From the NCBI GenBank assembly GCA_028456385.1, contig JALNQF010000376.1:1-38802 (forward strand): 38,802 nucleotides of DNA. The letters run 5' to 3'. The translations under genes and the position numbers were made by a program. Under the pieces are notes generated by a model, which saw only the letters and a program-made list of their open reading frames with translations, had not been told where the DNA came from and made no database searches. Source of the stretch: Ophiosphaerella korrae (taxonomy: Eukaryota > Ascomycota > Dothideomycetes > Pleosporales > Phaeosphaeriaceae). Positions 1 through 9,839 of the stretch are shown here, piece by piece; the first letter of the stretch is position 1, and every line of letters begins with the position of its first letter.

Positions 1-108
1 AAGTACGTAATAAATTTATAATTTATAATCTTAGTAAATACAAAGTATAAAGCTAAGTACGTAATAAATTTATAATTTACGATCTTAGTAAATACAAAGT
101 ATAAAGCT
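1..108 (+). repeat. 54-bp tandem repeat, two copies, inside an LTR
   Basis: Two head-to-tail 54-bp units lie at 1-54 and 55-108. They differ only by one TpA versus CpG step ('tataatc' versus 'tacgatc'). Each unit carries the AT palindrome-like core 'aaatttataattta'. Related units occur twice in each LTR of element H (about 29326-29431 and 35935-36045) and about once in the LTR of G (near 25440-25500). Confidence 0.9.
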
Positions 109-302
109 AGCTAAGAAGTCTAGGTATATAGTTAGTAGTAATATATATTATTAGGATAGTATTAGTAATCTAATCTATAACCTAGAACGCTAATACTTAA
201 TATTATATATATAAATTAACTATTATTTATAAGTTATTACTAATTATAATATAAGCTTTTATTATTACCTCCTAATCTACTAATACCTATATAGGTTACT
301 AA
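1..302 (+). repeat. LTR 3' part of an A/G/H-type Gypsy element, truncated
   Basis: This is the 3' two thirds of a long terminal repeat related to those of elements A, B, G and H. It shares the core blocks around 'ttattaggatagtattag' (about 149-166) and 'gaacgctaatac' (about 185-196). It belongs to the tandem-repeat LTR subtype seen in G and H, not the hairpin subtype of A and B. The 5' end lies outside the window. The 3' end stops near 302, about 30 bp before the point where the G and H LTRs end, so it is either truncated or a variant terminus. The sequence that follows is the pol of a different element (X), so this looks like a solo LTR or the end of an element inserted into X. No target-site duplication can be tested. 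Confidence 0.75.
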
Positions 303-309
303 GAAGTCG

Positions 310-3300
310 ACTCTAGTACACCTATTATAATTAGAAAAACTAAAACTTTTTATTTAATAACTATAAAGATATACGTAGATCTAAGCTTATATATTAGTAG
401 TATTTAATAGTAGATAAGAAAGTACTGTATAAGATAGTAGCTTTAATAGTAACTTATTAAAAGAGAATAAGTACTTCTATAAGTACTAGTAGAGCGCTAA
501 GCTAAAAAGTAAGAGTAAAAAAGTAATATATAACTTTTAAGATCTTAGAAGAGTATAAAAAGTTTAGCTACTTATTTATAGAAGAAATAAATATACTAGT
601 ATTACTTAAGTACTAACTTTAAAACTATATAATTTAGTTATAAAAAAGAAAAGAGCTACCTTTTAAGCTTATTTACTAATTAATAGAAAGTAAATTAGTA
701 ATACTCTAAGAAAAACTAAATAAAGACTTAAAAAAAGGATATATATAAAAATCTTTATTATTAGTAAGATTTCTTATCTTCTTTATACTTAAAAAGAAAA
801 GACTACTAAAGATATATATAGACTACTAAAAACTAAACAATATTATAGTAAAAAACTAATACTTACTACTAAATATAGATAAACTCTAAGATAAGCTAAG
901 CTAAGCTAAGATTTTTATAAAGCTAGACTTAAAAGATAAATACTACTTAATATAAATTAAAATAAGTAAAAAGTAAAAGATTATATTTTAAATATACTAT
1001 AGATATTATAAGTATATAGTAATACTCTTTAGACTAATAAATATACTAGTAATATTCTAAAGACTAATTAAGAATATATTATAAAAATACTTAGATAAGT
1101 TTATTATAGCTTACCTAGATAATATACTAATATATTCTAAAGAAAAAAGTAAGTATATAGAGTAAGTAATAATAGTACTATAGTACTTAGACTAATATAA
1201 CCTATAACTAAAGCTAAAGAAATATAAATAGTATAAAATAAAAGTAAAGTTTTTAAGATATATAATAAGTATTAATAAAGTTAAAATAAGCTAAAAAAAG
1301 ATTAAAGTAGTAAAAGAATAGAAAGAACCTAAGATAGTTAAGAATATATAATTATTTCTAAAATTTATTAATATTAACTAATACTTTATAGAATAATTTT
1401 CTAAAAAAGTACTACTACTTATAAAGCTTATAAAGAAAGATATAATATAAAAATAAAAAGTAGAGTAAAATTAAGTATATAAAGAACTTAAGTAAGCTTA
1501 TATTATACTACTAGTTCTAAAATAATTTTATAGTAATAAGACTCTAGTTATTAAAACTAATATATCTAATCTAGCTTATAGAGTAATAGTACTATAAAAG
1601 TATAAAGAGTAGTAGTATCTAATTATATACTATTTAGAGAAGTTTAAAGAATAAAAAGAAAGATATAATATATATAATAAAGAGCTACTTATAATAGTTA
1701 ATATACTTAAGTATTAGAAAGTATATACTAAAAGCGTAGTAAAAGTAATTATAAAAATAGATTATAAGAACCTAATATACTATATAATAAATAAAAAGTT
1801 AAAAGATAAGTATATATAATAGTTAGAGCTACTAAGATAGTATAAATTTAAGATTTAGTACGTACTAAGTAAAGAAAATAGCTAAGTAGATATACTTAGC
1901 TAAATATATAATATTATAAGAAAGAAATAAGTAGTAAAAGAAGCTATACTATAAGATAATAAATAAAGATAGCTAGTACTAAATATATAACTAGTAAAGA
2001 AGTAAGAAATTAATAACTTAGTTAAGATAATAAATAAAGTTCTAGAAGAATTATAAAAAGTAATTATATAATAATACTATAATAACTTAGTATATAAGTA
2101 CTTAGAGATTATATAAACTATAGAACTAATCTAAAGAAACTATAGATTTAGTAAGATAAAAAAGAAAGTAATATAGTTTATTAAGAAATATATAAATTAC
2201 TAGAAAAATAAGTATAAGATATATATACTTTATAGAAAAATATAAGTAATTAAGATACTAGAAATACTATAGATAGATATTATAATAGACTTTATTATAA
2301 GACTACTAATATTAAAAGACTTAGTAATAGAATTAAGATATAATATAATAATAGTAATTATAGACTAATTTATAAATTATACTAAGATAAAAAAATTCTA
2401 AAGTAATTATATAGTAGACTAGCTAGGATATATACTACTAGACGTACTAATATAAAGATATAAGATACTAAAGAGTATTATTAGTAATAGAGATAAGCTT
2501 TTTATATCTAATTACTAGATAATACTACTTATAGTAATAGAGATAAAAAAAAAGCTATTAATAGCTTATTATCTATAGATAGATAGATAAATAGAATAGA
2601 CTAATAGAACGTTAAAGATATACCTAAAGATTTATAGTAATTAGAAGTAGAATAATTAGGTATTACTATTACTTATAGTATAATTAGCTTATAATAATAA
2701 GTACTTAGAAGTAATAAGTAAAATACTATATTTTATAAACTATAAGATATACTCTAATTTATTTAAGAGAATACTACTAAGACCTAAGATAGAAGTAGTA
2801 TTAGTTAGAGTTAAAGATATATAAGAACTCTATAATAAAATAAGATAGAAACTAGAAAAAGCTTAGAAATAAAGTATTTTATATATTAATAGGAAATAAA
2901 AAATAGTACCTTAACTAAAAGAAAGAGATAAAGTATATCTTTATATAATGAATTTATAGATAAAGTAACTTAGTAAGAAGCTAGACTATATTAAAGTTAA
3001 ACTATTTTTAGTTAAAGAAAATAATAGGCTAGTTACAAAAACGTTAAAACTACCTAAAAATACTAAGGTATACTCTAAGTTCTATATAAGCTTACTAGAA
3101 CTAGCTAAGCTAAAAATACTAGTATAGTAATAATTTTAATATTAAAAAAAAGAGAATAATAAGTTTAAAGTTAAAGACCTATAGAAATATTAAGGAATAA
3201 GACGTAACGCTTTCTAAAGTATATAGTAAAATAGAAAAGCTACTTAGTAAGTAAAAATATATAAGAACCTAAAGCTAATCTATAGAATTATTAGTAGATA

Positions 3301-3388
3301 CTTAAGAAAGTAAGAAATAAGTACTATATTCTAAGATATATAAGATATATAAAGCTTTATAATAAGTATACTCTTTAGTAAATTTTAA
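310..3388 (+). pseudogene. pol: Element X: degraded Ty3/Gypsy pol (RT, RNase H, integrase, chromodomain)
   Basis: One frame can be followed for about 1,020 codons once TAA/TAG/TGA are read through as mutated Gln or Trp. In order it shows: a linker; RT (about 640-1290) with the active site as YLDN at 1112-1123 (YLDD with the last Asp changed); RNase H (about 1540-1880) with the NIYNKELL block; an integrase zinc-binding region (about 2090-2220); and the integrase core. In the core the first Asp is at 2288-2290, the second has become Asn at 2486-2488, and Glu is at 2594-2596. At the C-terminus (about 3160-3330) the spacing of NL and the following basic helix fits a chromodomain, which in chromoviruses binds methylated histone H3. 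The N-terminal gag and protease are missing, cut by the LTR fragment ending near 302. Many in-frame stops make it non-functional. The 3' end is the first TAA after the recognisable part and could itself be a mutated Gln. Confidence 0.88.
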
Positions 3389-3785
3389 TATTTTTTTATT
3401 ATATAGTAAATAGGTAATAATAATAGTAAAAAGTATTTTATTATTATTAACTTTTTTATAAAACTTTTTATAAGTTTTGTTAAAAAACTCTTAAGTTTTA
3501 CTAATATAAAGATACCTTATATATATATACTTAGTATACTTTAGAGTAGAATCTAGTATAATAAAATAAAGAATATATAAAAGAAAATAATATAGATAAA
3601 GTATTTTAGAAATATAGTTTATAGTAAAGATTTCTAATAAGAGATAAAGTTTATAAAACTAAAAAAAAAGTAATATTATAGTAAGATAGTTTTTAACTAG
3701 AAAGTAAAGTAAACTACTTATAAGCTAGACCTAGCTAATAGAGGCTTAGGCTTAAAGATAGACTTAGTATAAGAAAGGAAAATAG
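3389..3785. other. AT-rich stretch between X pol and element C, no recognised feature
   Basis: This is probably the 3' non-coding part of element X, or the start of its 3' LTR. One + strand frame is fairly open up to the C LTR, but I recognise no domain in it. Base composition shows the same RIP-type bias as the neighbours. A short less-mutated patch with 'gaggcttaggctta' lies near 3741-3754. Confidence 0.5.
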
Positions 3786-4228
3786 TATTATAATACTTAG
3801 TAGTAGGTAAGCTATTATATTATACGTAATTAGGCTAGGTAATATAATATAGTAGAATATATAACTATTTAGTAGTAAATACTTTAGAGTAAATACTCTA
3901 GAGTAAATACTTAAGAATAAGCGCTCTAGAGTAAATACTCTAGAGTAAGTACTTAGGAATAAATACTAGATAGTAAGTATATAAGAATATTAATAGACTT
4001 TTATAAACTATTATATTTAATCTTTTATTTACTTTTTATCTTAATAGAGTATTACAACTAATACTTTAATTAGATTCTTATCTACTTATTAATACTTATA
4101 TACCTTATAATACTCTAATAAGAAGTAACTATTAATTAAGTTAAGTAACTAACTTATTTATTAACTTTACTTATCTTATAGTAGCTTACTTACCTTTATT
4201 ACTTTTACTTAGTTCTAAAGTCTTAATA
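3786..4228 (+). repeat. Element C 5' LTR
   Basis: 443 bp, matching 22220-22648 nearly base for base apart from RIP-type transitions and one 14-bp repeat-unit difference. Starts TATTATAATAC and ends CTTAATA, consistent with an original TGTTA...TAACA. It contains a cluster of 14-bp direct repeats built on 'ctctagag' at about 3876-3957. Confidence 0.88.
3876..3957 (+). repeat. 14-bp direct repeats with palindromic ctctagag core
   Basis: Units of the form 'taaatactctagag' recur head to tail, with a variant block 'ttaagaataagcg' between them. The 3' LTR of C (about 22310-22377) has one unit fewer, which accounts for the 443 versus 429 bp length difference. The cores are self-complementary, so the array could bind a dimeric protein or simply be prone to slippage. 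No function is shown. Confidence 0.75.
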
Positions 4229-4965
4229 AAAATTTTTTACTAGATATCTAGATATTTTTAAAAACTAGCTTCTTTAGTATATAGAATAATAAAGGATTTA
4301 GTACTTTTTTTTAAAACTATAGCCTAAACTATAAAAAGTAGTTACTAGCTATTATTAAGTTTTAGTAATAAGAGAAAACTTTATTACTTTAAGCTTAATA
4401 CTTAAGTATAACTTATATAATATAATAAAATTATAAAAGTGTTATATATATAGTATAAGTTAAGAAAATTTAAAAAAGGTCTAAATAAAAGAAGATATAA
4501 AGAACTTCTAAAATAAGTTAGTAGATAAGTTTACTATTAAATACTTTAAGTACTATAAAAAGAAATACTATACTAGTAAGTACTATAGTAGTAACTTTAA
4601 CTATATTCTAGTCTATATAAACTAAATAGGAAAAGGCCTAGCTTTATTATTAGCTCTAAGATAATAAGGTATAAATTAATTAATATTTTACTAAGTAAAT
4701 AGTATATAGATAGTATAGCTTTAGACTTAGAACTAGAAATAAAGCTTTAGGTTATTTTAGACCTTTAAGTAGATATTAGTCTTATTAGTTAGTAGATTAT
4801 AGTAAAAATAGAACTAAAACTAATTTAAGACGCTAAACTTTTTAGACTAAGCTAAATAGAAGTATAAAAGTAAAATACTTATACTATTTATAAGCTTTAG
4901 GTATACTTTACTAATAATAATAAAGTAAAATATAAGTTTAAGATTATAGTATATAGAGTAAATAA
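4229..4965 (+). pseudogene. gag-pol: Element C gag zinc knuckle and protease N-terminal part, cut by element A
   Basis: Reading through stops, the frame shows one CCHC-type zinc knuckle at about 4536-4580, where the Cys and His positions now read as Tyr (YFKYYKKKYYTSKY; TGT or CAC to TAT is the expected RIP change). Next comes an aspartic-protease-like region at about 4700-4960, with LDLQVDISLIS matching the LD(S/L)GADISLIS type of site. The frame ends at the target site AATAA and resumes at 19026. Joining across the 14-kb insert continues it in frame into a VVLFLRNLF block, the usual C-terminal protease stretch. Gag upstream of the knuckle is short (about 100 codons), so capsid sequence seems reduced or lost. 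Confidence 0.7.
4961..4965. repeat. Target-site duplication AATAA of element A (left copy)
   Basis: Identical to 19021-19025, immediately outside the far LTR of element A. Five bases is the usual Ty3/Gypsy integrase stagger. Confidence 0.85.
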
Positions 4966-5392
4966 TGTTATAGGTATAATAGAAGAAATCGAGATAGAGC
5001 TAATTAGTCTTAACTTAGACGCTAATAAAGTATAGGACGAGTAGAGTAATAACTTTAATTAGGAGACTATATATAACTAGGATACCTAGAGTAATCTATA
5101 ATCTATAGACTCTTAGCACCTATAGATTATAGATTAAGATAATCTACAATCTATTAGTCTTAGTAACTATAGATTATAGATTACGACAAGTATATAGCTA
5201 ATAGGATATATATTATTAAGATAGTATTAGTAATTTAATTATTTAACTATAGAACGCTAATACAAGATAGTTATAAAATATCTTCTATTATTTATAGTTA
5301 TTATAGATTACTCTACAAGCTTTTACTATTAACTCTTAATCTACTAACTTCTAATAGAGGTACCTATAGTTAATAATAGGTAGCCTATTATA
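4966..5392 (+). repeat. Element A 5' LTR
   Basis: 427 bp, starting TGTTATAGG and ending CTATTATA (the terminal CA now TA). It pairs with 18594-19020; differences are C/T and G/A changes. It belongs to the hairpin LTR subtype, with the inverted repeat at 5092-5136, and lacks the 54-bp tandem repeats of the G/H subtype. Confidence 0.92.
5092..5136. repeat. 17-bp perfect inverted repeat (hairpin) in the A LTR
   Basis: Arms 'taatctataatctatag' and its exact complement are separated by 11 bases. The same structure is at about 18720-18764 in the 3' LTR. In both LTRs of B the inner part of the stem is weakened by mutation. A further copy of the arm follows about 30 bp downstream. It could be a stem-loop in LTR RNA (for example near a polyadenylation site) or a protein-binding palindrome. 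Confidence 0.85.
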
Positions 5393-5419
5393 CCTTGCTA
5401 ATTTAGTTATTATAAGAAG

Positions 5420-8400
5420 TAAAGCGTAAGTAACGTATAGTCTAGCTAATACGATAGTAGAAAGTTTAACAAAATAATTAGGTAAAGCCCTTAGGAGTAG
5501 TCCTAAATTAGATAGTACTATATAGGAAATAATTAAAGGTTGTCTTAACTAACTAATTAATAACAAAGAAGATATAAAAATAGTAATTAATACCTTAGAA
5601 ATATAGAACAAGGAACTATAGGATTACGTAAAACAAAACAAGGTATAAATTAAGGCTATTATCTAAGGATAAAACTAGATAGAACTAATTACCTAAAGAC
5701 TAGAGATAAGTGCGATAAAGAAACTACTAAAGATACCTATCCTTAAGAAATTTAATAGAATAAAGGAGAAACTAAGACCCTTTATTATATTAGTATAACT
5801 CTAGATAGACGTATAAGTACTATACTTTAATATAAAAGAAAAGAAGGTAATATATATTAGATTATACTTTAAAGAAGATATAATAAGATAGTATAAACCT
5901 TACTAGATAGATTATATAATATATTCTCTAATAACCTAGAAGGATAAAACTAGAGCTATTTTTAGAAGTTACAAATACTTTACTAAACAAATAAGAGTAG
6001 CGTTTAGAGATATAAACGTTACCTAATAAGCTAAAGAATAGCTAGAAAAGCTTATATAGAATTAGAGTATTCTTAAGTATATATTATAGTTTAAATAACT
6101 ATTATAAAATATAGAATAGAAGAAGTTAGCCTTAATATTATAATTTAAACAAGGACTTAACTCTAAGATCTAATACAAGATAATATATATAGAGAAACTA
6201 CGAACACTAAAAGCCTTAAAGTAATAGGTAATATAAATTAATAATAATCTTTAAGAATAGAAGAAGAATAAATATAGAGGTTACACTTAGAACCATAACA
6301 AGAGAGACCCTATAGTCTTTAACGCTAATAAGGATAAGAAAAAAAAGAAAAATAAAGACTTTACATACTTTAACTATAGTAAGCTAAGCTACTATATAAA
6401 AAACTACTAATTATAAAAGAAGAAAGATATAGTATATTATAAATATAGGAAACTAGGACACTTTATAAAAGACTATAGAAGTAAGAACTTAAAGAAAGAA
6501 ACTTAGTTAAAGATAACTAAAAAGAAAAAGGAAGTACTATAAGTATAGGCTAAACCTTAAGAGAAAGTAGCTAGGAGTAAAGAAGTATAATATATAATAC
6601 TCTATTAGACTTTTTATTATAATAATAACTACTACGTATACTTTTCTAGTAAATAGAGAGTAGTATAGTTTCTATAAAAGTAGAGATATAAAGTAGCTAT
6701 AATAAAAGAAAGAATAAAAGCTTAGCTAGAAGAAATAGCTTAAGTAATAGACCTACTAATAGAAGACTTAGAAGGGGAAGAGCCCCTAGTACTATTAATC
6801 TAGGCTAAAGGACTAGCACTAAATAAAGAGACTACTATAACTACTTCTAAAGAACTATAAAGAAGTAAGAAATAGGTTAGTATAAAAGGTATAGAGTATA
6901 CTTAGCTAATAATATATAGTTATAATAGCTATATAATAATAAATATAGAGGAATAGAAAAAAAAATAGAAATTCGTTTAAATATACTTAATAGTTATAAG
7001 TATAGAGGAAGCGTATAAAGACTAGAAAGAACGCAATCCTAAAGAAATAAAGTTTATACTATTTTAAGAATAGATAAAGTAATATATAGTTATAGTAAGA
7101 AGAATACTTATACTAAAAGAGTAGTAGTACCTTATAAGAAAGACACGATAGATTAACAAAGCCTATATACTAAAGGTACTAGTAGTATACTATATCCTAA
7201 TAATAGATATACTTAGCAAAGACAAGTACTAAGAAGAAGATAACAAGATAATAGACCTAAAATATCTAGTACACTTTAAAGTATTATAAATATTATACTT
7301 AGACAAGAATTATATTATATATAGAAACTCTAAAGTAAATAATAATATATAGCTTATAAGGAGAACAGGCTATAATTATATAAGAGTAATTATAGTAGAA
7401 AATATCTAAGGATAGGAAATAATTCTAGAAGATAGATACCTAGTAGTAAGGCCTAGATCTAAGTTAACTAAGAAATATATCTAGGAAGGACTATAGTACA
7501 AATATATAAACAATAAATATCTAAAATATAAAGAATATAAACTTAAAGTAGGGCTATAGCCTTAGAAAGATAGATAGTTTAATAAATTACTAAAGTAAGA
7601 AAAGCTAGAAAGTATAAGAGGTCTATATATTATAAAGACAAGTATATACTAAGAAAAGAAAGTATAACTAATAATTAATAGTAGAGCTACAAGAAACTTT
7701 ATATTAAAGAAATTTATAGAAATATAAGGAATAAAGTATACTATAAAGAGATACCCTTAATAATTAAGTATAATTAAAGAAAAACTATTTTAAAAACCTA
7801 TATAGTTTAAAACAGTACCCTTAATACTAAAGGTAAAAAGACTAGAAATTAAGAATATAATTAGAGATATAATAATAATTAATAATAAATAAGATATAAT
7901 ACTAGGTATACTATAGTTATAGATAACTAACCTATACATTAATTAGAGAATAGGAGAAATTAGCTATAATAAAATAGATATATTAAAGGCTAATATAAGT
8001 ACTTATAAAGGAGAATTCTCTAAAGAATATAAGAAATAAGAAGAATAACTTATAGAGCTAGAAGACTACCTTCTAGAATATTAACTATAGGACTTAGCGA
8101 TAGAACTAGAAGAAGGTAAAAATATAGGATAGAGCCTAGTCTACTAAAAGATAGAAGAAGAATCTAAAATTAAGTAAATATTTATTAAAAATATAATAAA
8201 AAAGAGATAGATAAAAGAGTTTAAATCCTTAGTAGCGTATAGACTAATATTTGTAGATAAAAAAAGAATAAGTAATAAGAAACCCTACGTAGATTTTAAG
8301 AAAACTAACGTAATTATAAATAAGAACTAATATCTACTACTATAGATAGATAAAATATAAGATAGACTATAAAGAGTAAGAATCTTTATAAAGCTAGATA

Positions 8401-9377
8401 TCTAAAACGCCTACTATTAGATTAGAATTAAAGAAAGTAATAAATAGAAAATAGTGTTTAGAATATAATATAAACTATATAAATATTTAGTTATACTATT
8501 TAGCTTAATAAATACGCTAGCAGCGTTCTAAGAAAGAATTAATATAGTACTAAGAGAGTACTTAGATATATTTATATTTATATACTTAGACGACATCTTT
8601 ATATTCTTAGAAATAGAGGAAGAATACGTGCAATACGTACATAAGGTACTAGAAAAACTAGTAGAAAATAAACTATTCTTAAAAATAAGAAAATACAAAT
8701 TCTATATAAAGAAGATAGATTTCCTTAGATTTATTATTAAACTAGGGAAGATTAAGATTAATCTAGAAAAGATTAAATTAATTAACAAGTAGCTAACACT
8801 AAGAAACCTAAGAGAGGTATAATAATTTTATAGGCTAGCTAACTTTTATAGAAAGTTAATAGTAAGATACTTTAAAGAGATAAAGCTAATAATAAGACTT
8901 ATAAAAAAAGATACGCTATTTAAATAGATAAAAGAATGTAATAAAGTATTTAAGAAGATTAAAAAGAAATTTATAGAAAACCTAGTTATTAGAATATATA
9001 ACCTAGACTTACTAGTAATAGTAAAAATAGACGCGTCTAATTTAGTCTATAGGATAGCACTAATATAAGAAGACCTAAAAACTAGAAAGGAATACTTAGT
9101 TAAATACTTCTCTAAGAAGATAAAAATAGTAGAACTTAACTATCTAATTTACGATAAAGAAATACTAGTAATCTATAAAGTATTTAAGTAATAGAGAGTA
9201 TATCTATAAAGAGTAAAGTATTAGATAAAGGTTTATATAGACTACAAGAATCTTATAAGATTTATAATAAATAAGGAATTATTATAATACTATACAAGAT
9301 AGTAAGAATTCCTATTAATATTTAATATAGAAATTATATATATAAAAGAGAAAGATAATTAGTTTATAAACGCCTTT
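5420..9377 (+). pseudogene. gag-pol: Element A gag-pol, 5' part (gag, protease, RT, RNase H), split by B
   Basis: A single frame runs from just inside the 5' LTR to the insertion point of B. Gag ends in two CCHC knuckles: 6366-6407 (Cys and His now Tyr) and 6435-6476 (His kept as CAC, the three Cys now Tyr). The protease site is at 7677-7688 and reads NSRA where DSGA is expected. RT covers roughly 8300-8850, with an intact YLDD at 8583-8594. RNase H covers about 9000-9370, with DASNLVYRIALI and the LIYDKEILVIYK block typical of Gypsy RNase H. Gag and pol share one frame with no visible shift, as in several fungal chromoviruses. In-frame stops are frequent and derive from Gln and Trp codons. 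The frame is cut at CCTTT and resumes at 16411. Confidence 0.9.
9373..9377. repeat. Target-site duplication CCTTT of element B (left copy)
   Basis: Repeated at 16406-16410 directly after the far LTR of B. Deleting B and one copy joins 'aacgccttt' to 'agtaaaagac' and restores the frame of element A. The unbroken order can be seen in B itself near 13770-13800. Confidence 0.93.
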
Positions 9378-9807
9378 TGTTATAGGTATAATAGAAGGAA
9401 TCGAGATAGAACTAATTAGTCCCGATCTAGACGCTAACGAAGCATAGAACGAGCGGGGTAACGACCTTAATTAGGAAGCTATACATAATTAGGACACCTA
9501 GGTTAATCTATAATCTATATACTCTTAGCATTAATAGATTATAGATTAGGATAATCTACAATCTACTAATCTTAGTAACTATAGATTATAGATTACGACG
9601 AGTATATAATTAGTAAGATGTATATTATTAGGATAGTATTAGTAATCTAATCCTTTAACTATAGAACGCTAATATAAGATAGTTGTAAAATATCTTCTAT
9701 TATTTATAGTTATTATAGATTACAACCTAAGCTTTTACTATTAACTCTTAATTTACTAATAACTTTTAGGTACTAGGAAGTTAACCCTAGTAATTACCTA
9801 CATAATA
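9378..9807 (+). repeat. Element B 5' LTR
   Basis: 430 bp from TGTTATAGG to ACATAATA. It is the least mutated LTR of the family here and keeps 'gagcggggtaacgacc' near 9451-9466, which its own 3' LTR has partly lost. Differences between the two LTRs are transitions, as expected if RIP rather than long neutral drift separated them. Confidence 0.93.
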
Positions 9808-9839
9808 CTTTACTAATTTAGTTATTACAAGAAGTAAAG

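Noticed and set aside
5092..5136. Rho-independent terminator
   Set aside because: The stem is AT-rich, no T-run follows, and the setting is a eukaryotic LTR.
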